Shown: in pieces, positions 36,603 through 46,098 of the stretch
How the letters are laid out: each line of letters starts with the position of its first letter
Position numbering within the stretch: the stretch's first letter is position 1
Source of the DNA: Candidatus Zixiibacteriota bacterium
GTDB lineage: Bacteria > Zixibacteria > MSB-5A5 > GN15 > FEB-12
Assembly: GCA_029860345.1 (NCBI GenBank)
Contig: JAOUBJ010000006.1
Span: forward strand, 1-64,000
Length of the DNA: 64,000 nucleotides
Reading direction: 5' to 3'
Translations under genes and position numbers: made by a program
Notes under the pieces: generated by a model
The model's database searches: none
The model's input: only the letters and a program-made list of their open reading frames with translations
What the model was told of the DNA's origin: nothing

Positions 36603-37280
36603 ATGCCGCAAGTACGATTTCTCGGACACTCCTGTGTCACCATTACGGAAGGGGAGCACCGACTGATAATCGATCCCTTTCTGACCGACAACCCACAAGC
36701 GACGGTGAGCGCCGATGACATCAAGGCCAACTACGTGCTCGTCACTCATGGCCACGGCGACCATGTGGGCGACAGCGTCGCTATCGCCAAGCGCAACGGC
36801 GCAACAGTGATCGCTAACTTCGAATTGGCCAACCTGATCGCAAAAGATGGCTGCGAAATCCATCCTATGCATATCGGTGGCAGATTCGACTTCGATTTCG
36901 GCAGCGTTAAACTGACTATCGCTCACCACGGCGGCGGCTATGGCGAGGATGCCTCACGCTACACCGGCCCGCCGGTTGGTTTTCTGGTGACAATAGGTGG
37001 GAAGTTGATCTACCACCCGGGTGACACCGGTCTGTTTTACGACATGAAGCTGATCGGCGACATGAACAAAATCGACCTGGCTTTTCTGCCGATTGGTGAC
37101 AACTTCACGATGGGCATCGACGACGCCGCCAAGGCCGCCGAGTTCCTGCAGGCCAAAAAGGTGGTGCCATTTCACTATAGCACCTGGCCGGTAATTGAGG
37201 GCAGCCCGGATGAATTCGCGGCCAAGGTAACTTGCTCGGAGGTTGTAATCCTGAAACCGGGTGAGTCATTGGAGCTTTAG
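36603..37280 (+). CDS. UPF0173 metal-dependent hydrolase
   Basis: A 225-residue metallo-beta-lactamase-fold protein. The metal motif is THGHGDHVGD (near 47-56), with later ligands in HHGGGYG and HPGDTGLFYD. Opening residues PQVRFLGHSCVTIT and the closing FHYSTWPVI are those of the UPF0173 (YtkL-like) family, whose substrate is unknown. The ATG at 36603 has CCGGAGGA before it; the longer frame from 36441 is not family-like. Confidence 0.93.
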   Translation: MPQVRFLGHSCVTITEGEHRLIIDPFLTDNPQATVSADDIKANYVLVTHGHGDHVGDSVAIAKRNGATVIANFELANLIAKDGCEIHPMHIGGRFDFDFGSVKLTIAHHGGGYGEDASRYTGPPVGFLVTIGGKLIYHPGDTGLFYDMKLIGDMNKIDLAFLPIGDNFTMGIDDAAKAAEFLQAKKVVPFHYSTWPVIEGSPDEFAAKVTCSEVVILKPGESLEL

Positions 37281-37361
37281 CCGTTGAATTCCCGACTGAC
37301 TGCCGGAGTATACAGTTCATCGATACACCGACCGAAAACGTCAGTTCGAAAGGCGACAGGT

Positions 37362-37586
37362 ATGAGTGAACAAGACACGGCTGACCCGATGTCATGCCCA
37401 CGGTGCAGGACCTCTCTTGAGTACGTCGGCACCAAGAAATTCCACGAAGGCACCAACTGGGGATTCTTCGGAGAAATCGGCGAGTTGTTCGTCAAGAAAC
37501 AGCACTTTGACGTCTATGTCTGTTCACGATGCGGACGCGTGGAGTTGTTTGTAGACGGCATTGGCGAGGAATTCCGGCCACATTAA
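37362..37586 (+). CDS. Small zinc-ribbon protein
   Basis: A 74-residue protein with two Cys pairs, CPRC (12-15) and CSRCG (near 54-58), that would bind one zinc. Between them is the aromatic stretch GTNWGFFGEIGELFVKKQHFDVYVC, typical of small treble-clef zinc ribbons of unknown function. CAGG precedes the ATG closely. It lies between the UPF0173 gene and a methyltransferase on the same strand, with gaps of 81 and 48 bases. Confidence 0.75.
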   Translation: MSEQDTADPMSCPRCRTSLEYVGTKKFHEGTNWGFFGEIGELFVKKQHFDVYVCSRCGRVELFVDGIGEEFRPH

Positions 37587-37634
37587 AACGAGCCGGAGTG
37601 CGCTTGAGACTCTGTTTAACGGAGGTACGTTGTA

Positions 37635-38279
37635 GTGACCGAGAATTCCGAAAAACCTGAGTGGTCGTTTGACACCTGGGCCGAGACCTATGATCAAGAA
37701 ATAGCAACCGGCAACAGTTTCGACCGTTACGCAGACATTTTGGCCGCTGTGGTCGAGGTTGCCAATATACGACCAGGCTCGCAGGTACTCGACATCGGCG
37801 TCGGGACCGGTAACCTGGCCCTCCTATGCGCCGAATTGGGCGCCAGGGTCGTTGGGTTGGACCCATACAAGGGCATGTTGGCCAAAGCGGAAATCAAACT
37901 GGCCGGACACTCGGACGTGCGCCTGGCCTGGTGTGAAGACCCCTTCTTGTCTTTGCCCTCCGACGATGCATCTTTCGATGCGATAGTCAGCACCTTCGCT
38001 TTTCATCATGTACTGCACGAAGAAAAACCGGCGGCAGTGCAGGAACTCAAAAGAGCGCTCAAACCAGGCGGAGTAGTTTCTATCGGCGATCTCATGTTTG
38101 AAAACGCTCAGGCTGAAACCGCCGGGCTGAAGGAGCACGACTGGTTGGATGAGACTGAGTTTTTCTCCCGAATCGACGAGTTGAGCGACATGTTTGCCGA
38201 AAACGGAATGGAACTGATTTGTCAGCAGTTCACACCCGTGGCTTGGGTCGTGCACGCCACGAGGTCGAAAGAAAGCTGA
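37635..38279 (+). CDS. Class I SAM-dependent methyltransferase (YrrT-like)
   Basis: A 214-residue methyltransferase. Motif I is VLDIGVGTGNLALL (near 55-68), the acidic motif II VVGLDPYKGML, and motif IV is FDAIVSTFAFHHV. The N-terminal WAETYDQE is like YrrT, a Firmicutes methyltransferase of sulfur metabolism. The start is GTG with GGAGGT eight bases upstream. It is followed after 17 bases by a second methyltransferase of a different subgroup. The substrate is unknown. Confidence 0.85.
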   Translation: MTENSEKPEWSFDTWAETYDQEIATGNSFDRYADILAAVVEVANIRPGSQVLDIGVGTGNLALLCAELGARVVGLDPYKGMLAKAEIKLAGHSDVRLAWCEDPFLSLPSDDASFDAIVSTFAFHHVLHEEKPAAVQELKRALKPGGVVSIGDLMFENAQAETAGLKEHDWLDETEFFSRIDELSDMFAENGMELICQQFTPVAWVVHATRSKES

Positions 38280-38296
38280 GAATAGGACCTTCACTT

Positions 38297-39049
38297 ATGA
38301 GCAAAGACAAACCCTGGTACGAGCGGGAAGATTTCTGGGAAGACACCGAATCGCTGATATTCGGTGAGAAACGTCTCGAACAAGCATCCGACGAGATGGA
38401 ACAAGTAATTGCGCTGATGAAACTCGATCCCTCGATGAAAATACTCGATATGTGTTGCGGTGTCGGCAGACACACAATCGAACTGGCCCGTCGCGGCTTT
38501 GACGTGACCGGTGTGGATCGGACACAACGGTATATTGATCGAGCTGCCGCGCAGGCGGAGAAACAACAACTCGAAATCAGGCTCGTGTGTGAAGACATGC
38601 GCAACTTCTGTGAACCGGAGAAGTTTGACGCGGCTATCAATCTGTTTACATCGTTTGGATACTTCGATGATCCGGCCGACGATAAACTGGCGGCCCTGAA
38701 TATCTACAACTCTCTGAAACCGGGCGGCGTGCTGCTCATGGAAATGGGCGGCAAAGAAACCCTGGCCCGTATCTTTCAGCCAAGAGACTGGTACGAACAG
38801 GAGGATGGAACCATTATCCTCGAAGAGCGCAATACTGCCAGGGACTGGAGTTGGATGGAGAACCGTTGGATTTTACTCAAAGGGGACAAGCGCATAGAGC
38901 AACATTTCTGCCACCGTCCATACTCCGCGACTGAGTTGAAGAATCTACTTTTGGATTGCGGTTTTAGTACCGCGCAGGCGTTCGGTAGTTTGGAAGGTTC
39001 GCCATACGATCATGAAGCCAAGCGCTTGGCAGTGTTGGCTCGCAAGTAG
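38297..39049 (+). CDS. Class I SAM-dependent methyltransferase
   Basis: A 250-residue methyltransferase: motif I ILDMCCGVGRHTIELARRG (near 50-68), VTGVDRTQRYI, and FDAAINLFTSFGYF. The N-terminus KPWYEREDFWEDTESLIF and the LLDCGFSTAQAFG end are common to a widespread but uncharacterised family. The ATG at 38297 has AGGACC upstream. It is 17 bases after the previous methyltransferase, so the two are cotranscribed. Confidence 0.85.
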   Translation: MSKDKPWYEREDFWEDTESLIFGEKRLEQASDEMEQVIALMKLDPSMKILDMCCGVGRHTIELARRGFDVTGVDRTQRYIDRAAAQAEKQQLEIRLVCEDMRNFCEPEKFDAAINLFTSFGYFDDPADDKLAALNIYNSLKPGGVLLMEMGGKETLARIFQPRDWYEQEDGTIILEERNTARDWSWMENRWILLKGDKRIEQHFCHRPYSATELKNLLLDCGFSTAQAFGSLEGSPYDHEAKRLAVLARK

Positions 39050-39239
39050 ACGGTGGGAGAGACAAGTCGGTTCACCCTTCGACTCTGCTCAGGGCGCGGT
39101 TCTTATGCGATTCAAGAATAGGCTCTGGGAGTCGACATTATAAGCATAGGAACCGGGCTCGCCATTGCGTGAAAGTTCAGTCGTTCAGGCTCTGGTTAAG
39201 AAACAACCGTAACCAGTAACATGAGTGAGGAAACCCATC

Positions 39240-39656
39240 ATGGCATTGACTGATAACTTAGTTAAGCAGCACGCCGACCTGGTCAGGCTTGTCGAACAGA
39301 TCTCAGCCCATCTTGAGGTGGACAAAGTCACCAACGAAACCGACGAAATCTCAGACCTGTTGTCCCAGTTGGCCGGTAAGCTGACCATGCATCTGGCCAT
39401 GGAGGACAAATCTCTGTACCCGAAGCTGCTCGGACACCGCGATGACAAAGTCAAACAGGTGACACAAAAGTACATCGATGAAATGGGCCAGTTGGCCGAA
39501 GCGTTTCAGAATTACCTTGAGAAATGGCGCGGTGCAAGTGCCAAGCGTGACAACGCTCAGGGGTTCATCGATGACACCAAGGCAGTGTTCGGCGCCTTGG
39601 ACAAGCGGATCAAGTCTGAGAACAGCGAATTGTATCCACTGGTAGAATCCTGTTAG
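39240..39656 (+). CDS. Hemerythrin HHE-domain protein
   Basis: A 138-residue four-helix protein with the di-iron pattern of the hemerythrin/HHE family: His in VKQHADLV (11) and His with Glu in MHLAMEDKSLYP (50-54). Further acidic ligands lie in the last helices (ENSELYPLVES). Such proteins sense or bind O2 or NO or store iron. AGGAAA lies 7 bases before the ATG at 39240. It lies upstream of a repeat region and has no functional neighbour. Confidence 0.85.
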   Translation: MALTDNLVKQHADLVRLVEQISAHLEVDKVTNETDEISDLLSQLAGKLTMHLAMEDKSLYPKLLGHRDDKVKQVTQKYIDEMGQLAEAFQNYLEKWRGASAKRDNAQGFIDDTKAVFGALDKRIKSENSELYPLVESC

Positions 39657-40545
39657 TAGTCGGTAGCGGAAGCTCAGACCGTAGGTCGAAACCCCTGTGG
39701 TTTCGACATCACGCGCTTCGCGTGATTCCTTGGTATTGTCTTGTCTCTCCAGGAAGTCGAACCTTCGCCTTGCGTTACGTGCACGGCAGATGTCCACATC
39801 TGCCGATCCGGTCACCCTGAGCGCAGTCGAAGGGTGACAGGGAAACCTGTTTCTCGCACTTCGTGCGCTGTCATCAAACTTACAATATTGCGGCAGGTCT
39901 TGCGAATCATGCGTACCGCGTGATTTGTGTGACCTGCCGCTTTTGTTTAGCCGGTATTCATGTTGCAGGTGCAGTCAGGCGACTCGCCTGACTGTCCTTG
40001 GATAGCTCAGGGTGTCGGGCGAGGTCGCCCTACACCACTTGAAAGACGGACATTTTCGTGCACGGCAGATGTCCACATCTGCCGATCCGGTCACCCTGAG
40101 CGCAGTCGAAGGGCGACAGGGAAACCTGTTTCTCGCACTTCGCGCACTGGCCGAAGCCCTCATTACGATGTCAGAAAATTCGCTGCGAAAGAAGTGATTT
40201 ATCACCTCATGCTGAGCGGAGTCGAAGCATGAACGATTAGAAAGACTCACCCTTCGACTCTGCTCAGGGTTAGATTGGCAATTATGCAGTAGGGCGCCAC
40301 CGCTAAGGGGGTGCCGCCCCGCGGGGATCTACGGTACGAGCCGCCATTTAATTAACAGATGAAAAGTTGAAAGCGGGCCGCCTTACGACGACCCGCGTGT
40401 TACATTCAACGTAGGGCAGGTCTGTCCTCAGTCCTGCCGACAAAGGCGGGTTCACGCCGCGGCGCGCAGGCGAAGACGTACCCGCCCTACTTGTTTTGTT
40501 CTGTATTGGTACCCCACCCAACGGGTGGGTTTGTTTTGTCCGAAG
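39657..40545. repeat. 889-base repeat region between hemerythrin and PFOR genes
   Basis: No gene is seen. It contains an 86-base direct duplication (39778-39863 and 40057-40142, one mismatch), each copy made of a CGGCAGATGT/ACATCTGCCG hairpin, a CACCCTGAGCGCAGTCGAAG repeat and a double hairpin. Other elements are a GTCGAAACCCC palindrome (near 39684), a CAGTCAGGCG/CGCCTGACTG hairpin (near 39974), a GTGATTTATCAC double hairpin (near 40195), two TTCGACTC...CAGGGT-type repeats, and a paired REP variant starting GTAGGGC (40411) and ending CCCTAC (near 40490). Confidence 0.8.
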
Positions 40546-43500
40546 CTACCCTTCCACCTTCGCTGATGACCAGTCCATCGCAGCCAGTTGAGAGTACAGG
40601 TTCCAGCGACGGTCCACATCCTGCTGGCCCAGTTTCAGCAGATCGCGCGCGCGCTCCGGGTGGGAACCTTTGAGCTTTCGAAAACGACCCTCGGCATAGG
40701 CATAATCTTCAAACGAAATTGACGGCGCCTTACTGTCCAGTTGCAATGGGTTCTCACCCTTGGCGATGCGGTCCGGGTGGTACCGATAGAGCAACCAGTG
40801 GCCGGACTTGACAGCGCGGTTCTCGGCTTCGAGTCCCAATGACATATTGATACCGTGGGCGATGCAGTGGCTGTAGGCGATGATGCACGATGGACCGTTG
40901 TACGCTTCGGCTTCGGCGAACGCCTTGACCGTCTGGTTGTGGCTGGCCCCGATCGCAATCTGCGCGACATAGACGGACCCATACGACATCAGCATCATGC
41001 CGAGGTCTTTCTTGGAACCCTGCTTGCCGGAGGCGGCGAATTTGGCCGTTGAGCCGCGCGGTGTCGCCTTGGACATTTGGCCGCCGGTGTTGCTGTATAC
41101 TTCAGTGTCCAGCACCAACAGGTTGACATTGTCGCCGGAGGCCATGACGTGGTCGAGACCGCCGAACCCGATGTCGTAGGCCCATCCATCACCACCGATT
41201 CCCCAGACAGATTTATTGACCAGGAAATTGGCCACGTTTTGCAGGGCGGTAACGCGGTCGCTGGGGGGCAAGCCGCGCAGTTTGTCCATCAAGGCGGTAA
41301 CCCGTCCGCGTTGCGATTCGATTCCTTCCTGGGAAGATTGGTCGGCGCCTGCAAGATCATCGTACATCTCGGGGATAAGTTCACGCACCATTTCAAAGGC
41401 ATAGGTTTGCAGCCGGTCGGCGGTCAGACGCATGCCCATAGCGAACTCGGCACAATCTTCAAACAGCGAGTTCGACCAGGCCGGTCCCAGCCCATCGGCC
41501 CGTACCGCAAATGGTGTCGTCGGCAGATTACCGCCGTAAATCGAACTACATCCGGTGGCGTTCCCGCAGATGGCCCGGTCACCATACATTTGAGTCATTA
41601 GTTTCACATAGGGTGTCTCGCCACAGCCGGCGCAGGCGCCCGAGAACTCAAAAAGCGGTTTGACGAACTGGGAACCTTTGGTGGTGGCAACGTTGTACAG
41701 GGCCGGATCGGTCTCCGGGAGTTCGTCAACAAAGAAGGCCCAGTTCTTCGCCTCGACTTCACGCAGCGGCGCCTGCGGAGCCATGTTGATAGCTTTGCGC
41801 TCGGTCTTCTTGCCCTTGTCATCTTTGACATAGGCCGGGCAAGCGTGCACACATATCTCACACCCGGTGCAGTCTTCGGGCGCTACCTGGAGACTGTAGA
41901 ACATTCCCTGGTGCGGTTTCATGGCTTCGATACTCTTGAACCCGCTGGGAGCATTATTCAGATGTTCCTTGTCGTACAGCTTGGGTCGGATGGCTGCATG
42001 CGGACAGACAATCGAACAGACGTTGCACTGGATACAGGCTTTTTCCTCCCAGACAGGTATCTCGACGGCGATATTTCGTTTTTCCCATTGTGTCGTCGCG
42101 GTGGGATAGGTGCCGTCATCGGGAAAGGCCGAGACCGGCAACTGTTCACCACGTCCGGCTATGATCTCGGCGGTGACATTGCGAACGAATTCGGGGGCAT
42201 GCTCGGGCACGGTTGGCGGCATCCATAGTTTGCTGTCTGCCGTGCCGGGGTAGTCGACACTATGCAACGCATCCACAGCGCCGTCGACAGCGTCGTTGTT
42301 CATCTTGACAACCTTCTCCCCCTTGCCGGCAAAGGTCTTCCGGTTTGCATCTTTGATTGCCTGCTTCGCTTGGTCCTTGGGGAGAATCTCGGAGATCATG
42401 AAGAAAGCAGTCTGCATAATCACACTGATATGCTCACCGAGACCAAGTTCTTTGGCGAGTGAGAGAGCGTCAATTACGTAGAATGCAGCCTCTTTGTCGA
42501 TTATCTGCTGCTGAACCTCGCGCGGCATTCGGTCCCAGATTTCATCGGGCCCGAACGGCGAGTTCAAGAGGAAGGTCCCACCGTCGCACAGTTTGGACAG
42601 CATATCGTATTTCTCCAGGAAGGAGAAGTTGTGACAGGCGACAAATTGTGCCGAAGTAACCAGATAGGGCTTACGAATCAGGTCCTTACCGAACCGTACA
42701 TGCGAGACGGTCACGGCCCCGGCCTTCTTGGAGTCGTAAACAAAATAACCCTGGGCGAAGTTGTCGGTGTTTTCGCCGATGATCTTAATCGAATTCTTGT
42801 TGGCGCTTACAGTGCCGTCGGAACCGAGACCGTAAAACATTCCGCGGAAGTTCTCACCCTCAAGATCGAACGAAGTATCCAGAGCAAGTGAAGTCCGAGT
42901 GACATCGTCATTGATACCAACGGTGAAGTGGTTCTTGGGTGTATCACTCTTCAGGTTGTCGAACACCGCCTTGGCCATGGGAAGATTGAATTCCGCCGAT
43001 CCGAGTCCGTAGCGACCGCCGATCACCAACGGACGGGTCTTTGGACGCGGCCAGTCGTTGTCGTATGCTTCGCTTAGCGCCGACTGCACATCGGTGTACA
43101 TTGGTTCACCGACCGCGCCCGGCTCTTTGGTGCGGTCGAGGACGGCGATCTTAGTGACCGTGGACGGTAGTGCGGCGGCAAATGCCTCGGCCGAAAACGG
43201 TCGGTACAACCTCACTTTGAGCACACCCACGCGTTCATCACGCTCCATGAGTTCCTCGACGGTCTCGTGCACGACTTCAGCGCCGGTGCCCATGACAACG
43301 ACTAGATGCTCGGCCTCGGGATGTCCTATATAGTCAAAGAGATGATACTGGCGACCTACACCGGCTGCAAATTTGTCCATCTGTTCCTGGACGATCTCCG
43401 GCGTCGCTTCATAGTACTTATTGATCGTCTCACGCGACTGGAAGAAGACGTCCGGGTTTTGCGCTGTACCTTTAATAGTAGGATTGTCCGGTGACAGAGC

Positions 43501-44172
43501 GCGCAAGCGGTGTTGGGTAATCAGGTCTTCCGGCAGCAGGTCACGCATATCCTCGAAAGTTATCTGCTGGACTTTCTGTACCTCGTGTGAGGTCCGAAAG
43601 CCGTCAAAGAAATGCACGAACGGCACCCGACTCTTAAGGGCCACAGCTTGCGAAATCAAGGCGAGGTCCATCACCTCCTGCACCGAGCCGGAGGCGATCA
43701 AACCGAATCCGGTGGTACGGGTGGACATGACATCGGAGTGGTCACCGAAAATCGACAGCGCATGGCTGGCCACGGCGCGCGCCGTAACATGGAACACTGT
43801 CGGCGTAAGTTCACCTGCGATCTTGAACATATTCGGTATCATCAGCAAGAGACCCTGCGACGCGGTGAAGGTGGTGGTAAGCGCGCCGGTGGTCAGAGCA
43901 CCGTGCACGGCGCCGGCCGCACCTGCTTCAGATTGCATCTCGACCACGTTGGGTACACTGCCCCAGATGTTCTTCTCCCCCCGAGCCGACTTCTCGTCGG
44001 CTTCCTCGCCCATGTTTGATGAAGGGGTTATGGGATAAATGGCTATCACTTCATTCGTGGCGTGTGCTACATACGCGGCCGCCGTGTTGCCGTCGATTGT
44101 CACCATCTTGCGTCGGAGCGTATTATTCGTCACAGTCTCTTGCTCTATAGTCTGAACGTTCTCGTCGGTCAT
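40546..44172 (-). CDS. nifJ: Pyruvate:ferredoxin (flavodoxin) oxidoreductase
   Basis: A 1208-residue single-chain PFOR that splits pyruvate with CoA into acetyl-CoA, CO2 and reduced ferredoxin. In order: domain I (VTIDGNTAAAYVAHATNEVIAIYPITPSS), domain II, a ferredoxin insert with two 4Fe-4S sites (CIQCNVCSIVCP and CTGCEICVHACP), and the thiamine-diphosphate domain. The last has the proximal cluster CAGCGETPYV...CGNATGCSSIYGG, GDGWAYDIGFGG and NTGGQMSKATPRG. Length matches the fused type. The ATG at 44172 has GGGAAG upstream. It implies anaerobic or microaerobic metabolism beside citrate synthase. Confidence 0.96.
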   Translation of the reverse strand: MTDENVQTIEQETVTNNTLRRKMVTIDGNTAAAYVAHATNEVIAIYPITPSSNMGEEADEKSARGEKNIWGSVPNVVEMQSEAGAAGAVHGALTTGALTTTFTASQGLLLMIPNMFKIAGELTPTVFHVTARAVASHALSIFGDHSDVMSTRTTGFGLIASGSVQEVMDLALISQAVALKSRVPFVHFFDGFRTSHEVQKVQQITFEDMRDLLPEDLITQHRLRALSPDNPTIKGTAQNPDVFFQSRETINKYYEATPEIVQEQMDKFAAGVGRQYHLFDYIGHPEAEHLVVVMGTGAEVVHETVEELMERDERVGVLKVRLYRPFSAEAFAAALPSTVTKIAVLDRTKEPGAVGEPMYTDVQSALSEAYDNDWPRPKTRPLVIGGRYGLGSAEFNLPMAKAVFDNLKSDTPKNHFTVGINDDVTRTSLALDTSFDLEGENFRGMFYGLGSDGTVSANKNSIKIIGENTDNFAQGYFVYDSKKAGAVTVSHVRFGKDLIRKPYLVTSAQFVACHNFSFLEKYDMLSKLCDGGTFLLNSPFGPDEIWDRMPREVQQQIIDKEAAFYVIDALSLAKELGLGEHISVIMQTAFFMISEILPKDQAKQAIKDANRKTFAGKGEKVVKMNNDAVDGAVDALHSVDYPGTADSKLWMPPTVPEHAPEFVRNVTAEIIAGRGEQLPVSAFPDDGTYPTATTQWEKRNIAVEIPVWEEKACIQCNVCSIVCPHAAIRPKLYDKEHLNNAPSGFKSIEAMKPHQGMFYSLQVAPEDCTGCEICVHACPAYVKDDKGKKTERKAINMAPQAPLREVEAKNWAFFVDELPETDPALYNVATTKGSQFVKPLFEFSGACAGCGETPYVKLMTQMYGDRAICGNATGCSSIYGGNLPTTPFAVRADGLGPAWSNSLFEDCAEFAMGMRLTADRLQTYAFEMVRELIPEMYDDLAGADQSSQEGIESQRGRVTALMDKLRGLPPSDRVTALQNVANFLVNKSVWGIGGDGWAYDIGFGGLDHVMASGDNVNLLVLDTEVYSNTGGQMSKATPRGSTAKFAASGKQGSKKDLGMMLMSYGSVYVAQIAIGASHNQTVKAFAEAEAYNGPSCIIAYSHCIAHGINMSLGLEAENRAVKSGHWLLYRYHPDRIAKGENPLQLDSKAPSISFEDYAYAEGRFRKLKGSHPERARDLLKLGQQDVDRRWNLYSQLAAMDWSSAKVEG

Positions 44173-44227
44173 TGGAAGCTTCCCGTCTTGTCTTCGTAAA
44201 ACTTGTTGTCCATTTATTATCGGCTGG

Positions 44228-44782
44228 TTAGTCCGGTTTTGAGATTGTAATCTCTCTTTGTGCCTGGTACTTGCCGGCTTTGTCACGATACGAGTTTATG
44301 CACTCCTCTGCTGCCTCCAGGAACACCAGTTGGGCGATTCCCTGATTGGCATAAACACGGGCCGGAACCGGTGCACTGTTGGTGAGACTGATCGTGGCGT
44401 AGCCCTCCCACTCCGGCTCGAATGGAGTGACATTGACTATGACACCCATCCGGGCATAAGTCGATTTGCCGAAGCAGATAGTGAGGATATCGCGTGGAAT
44501 CTTGAAGTACTCAATAGTGCGCCCCAGAACGAATGAGTTGGGCTCAATCAAAATCGAGTCTGCCTTAATATCTCTGTAATCTTCCGGTCGGATTCCAGCC
44601 GGGTCAAGCTCCTTGATATTGGCAGCGTCGAGGATTTTGAACTCGTTGGATAAACGAAAATCATATCCATAAGAAGATGTACCAAAACTGATACCGGTAC
44701 GCACCTGAGATGCAGCAAACGGCTTGATCATCTCATGTTCACGCACCATATCTATGATCCATCGATCCGGTTTTACGGGCAT
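44228..44782 (-). CDS. dcd: dCTP deaminase
   Basis: A 184-residue member of the dCTP deaminase/dUTPase family that makes dUTP for thymidylate synthesis. Motifs: SYGYDFRLSNEFKI, CFGKSTYARMGVIVNVTPFEPEWEGYATISLTN (with the catalytic Glu), and GIAQLVFL. The N-terminus MPVKPDRWIIDMVREH is family-like, so the ATG at 44782 is chosen over 44836. It cannot be told from sequence whether it is mono- or bifunctional (with dUTPase). It lies 55 bases upstream of the PFOR gene on the same strand. Confidence 0.93.
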   Translation of the reverse strand: MPVKPDRWIIDMVREHEMIKPFAASQVRTGISFGTSSYGYDFRLSNEFKILDAANIKELDPAGIRPEDYRDIKADSILIEPNSFVLGRTIEYFKIPRDILTICFGKSTYARMGVIVNVTPFEPEWEGYATISLTNSAPVPARVYANQGIAQLVFLEAAEECINSYRDKAGKYQAQREITISKPD

Positions 44783-44861
44783 GGTTGCAACTTTCTCTTT
44801 CAACCGTTCTTTACCAGCCCGGAAGATACGGAGCAAACCGACAGATGTAAACTAAATACGT

Positions 44862-45305
44862 CTAATTGGCTACTTTCACCCCCGGCTCGACCTGCTTGGC
44901 CCGTTCCATCGCCACCAGGTCCTCCAAAGTGTGACCGGTGAAAACATCAAGCATCTGCTTCTCGGCGGTGGCCAACAAGTCGCGCATAGCACATTGAGAT
45001 GCACGCGGACAGCTGTCGGGATCCGGAATACACTTCGTCAGGTGATATGGTCCCTGAATCGATTCAAGGACATCCTTGACGGTAATATCACAAGGCGACT
45101 TGGCCAATGTGAACCCACCCCGAACGCCTCGATGCGATCTTAGAATACCGGACCGCGAAAGGGCCTGGAAAATCTTCGCCAGAAACTTCTCAGGTATTTC
45201 TCTGGCTTCAGAAATCTCAGAAAGAGGTGTAACCTTGCCCTGACCCTTGTCGGCCAGATGCAACACCCCTTGCATCCCGTATTCCTCAGCTTTTGTAAAC
45301 TGCAT
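44862..45305 (-). CDS. Rrf2-family transcriptional regulator
   Basis: A 147-residue winged-helix regulator. It opens MQFTKAEEYGMQGVLHLA with helix-turn-helix (ISEAREIPEKFLAKIFQALSRSGILRSHRGVRGGF), followed by a cysteine trio C-x7-C-x6-C (KCIPDPDSCPRASQCAM) as in Fe-S binding IscR/NsrR/RsrR-type members. It therefore probably senses iron-sulfur state, NO or redox. It is first in the run Rrf2-dcd-PFOR on the minus strand. A perfect palindrome over its own promoter suggests autorepression. Confidence 0.9.
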   Translation of the reverse strand: MQFTKAEEYGMQGVLHLADKGQGKVTPLSEISEAREIPEKFLAKIFQALSRSGILRSHRGVRGGFTLAKSPCDITVKDVLESIQGPYHLTKCIPDPDSCPRASQCAMRDLLATAEKQMLDVFTGHTLEDLVAMERAKQVEPGVKVAN

Positions 45306-45389
45306 AACGACCTTTCTGCAAACTGCGCCGTCGATCATTAACAAGCCGGTTAAACACGGCCTGTAATGACTGTTTTTAACTTCGCCGAC

Positions 45390-45418
45390 AATATACTCCA
45401 AATTGACCGTCCGTCAAT
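45390..45418 (-). promoter_or_regulatory. Rrf2 gene promoter with palindromic operator
   Basis: Minus-strand -35 box TTGACG (45412-45417), 16-base spacer, -10 box TATATT (45390-45395). A perfect inverted repeat ATTGAC-N5-GTCAAT (45402-45418) covers the -35 box and part of the spacer, the position expected of an autorepressor site. Confidence 0.65.
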
Positions 45419-45489
45419 AGGAATTCGTGACTTTTTTCACAAAATATCACTTTTTTTTTGATAAGAATATGCTGATAATAAAAGGTCTC

Positions 45490-45518
45490 TTGCGTTTTGT
45501 TTTAAGTTTAGTTATTGT
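45490..45518 (+). promoter_or_regulatory. Probable promoter of cobO
   Basis: TTGCGT (45490-45495), 17-base spacer, TATTGT (45513-45518), inside an AT-rich divergent region (45420-45545). No cobalamin riboswitch is seen between it and the gene; the leader is only about 25 nt. Confidence 0.45.
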
Positions 45519-45549
45519 AATAGCATGAGTTACAAAACAGATTGCTGCC

Positions 45550-46098
45550 ATGGTTGAGAAAAACGGAACAAGCACCGGATTAAAGATTGTCTATACCGGC
45601 CAGGGTAAAGGGAAAACCACGGCTGCCTTGGGTATGTGCGTCAGAGCCGTTGGGTATAGATGGAAAATCTGTTTGATCCAGTTTGTCAAAGGCAGCTGGA
45701 AATATGGTGAATTGGAGGGGCTGAAACGCCTCGAACCAAATCTGCAGCTACATGTCGTCGGCGAGGGGTTTGTCGGCATTGTAGATGATGACAAGGACAT
45801 TGAGGTACACAAAAAGGCAGCGGCTGATGGATTAGCATTGGCCACTGACAAGATCAAGTCAGGCGACTTTCAACTGGTCATCCTGGACGAGCTAAACGTT
45901 GCCTTGAAACTGGGGTTGGTCACCGACGATCAGGTTCGCGAGTTACTATCGGCATGTCCTGACAGGCAGCACCTCGTGATCACCGGACGCGACGCGCCTC
46001 AGTGGTTGATCGATCAAGCCGACCTGGTCACCGAAATGACTGAAATCAAACATCCGTTTCAGGACGGCATCCCAGCACAAAAAGGTATTGATTGGTGA
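45550..46098 (+). CDS. cobO: Cob(I)yrinic acid a,c-diamide adenosyltransferase
   Basis: A 182-residue CobA/BtuR/CobO-type ATP:corrinoid adenosyltransferase. The P-loop is GQGKGKTTAALGM (near 17-29), followed by QFVKGSWKYGELEGLKRL and the Walker B-like VILDELNVAL. The C-terminal ITGRDAPQWLIDQADLVTEM and KHPFQDGIPAQKGIDW are standard. It attaches the adenosyl group to cobalamin. No other B12 gene is in the window, so it may serve salvage. Its stop overlaps the start of the decayed epimerase gene. Confidence 0.94.
   Translation: MVEKNGTSTGLKIVYTGQGKGKTTAALGMCVRAVGYRWKICLIQFVKGSWKYGELEGLKRLEPNLQLHVVGEGFVGIVDDDKDIEVHKKAAADGLALATDKIKSGDFQLVILDELNVALKLGLVTDDQVRELLSACPDRQHLVITGRDAPQWLIDQADLVTEMTEIKHPFQDGIPAQKGIDW

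Noticed and set aside
45420-45549. Cobalamin riboswitch upstream of cobO
   Set aside because: The region is AT-rich with a promoter close to the gene; the conserved B12-box sequence is not present.
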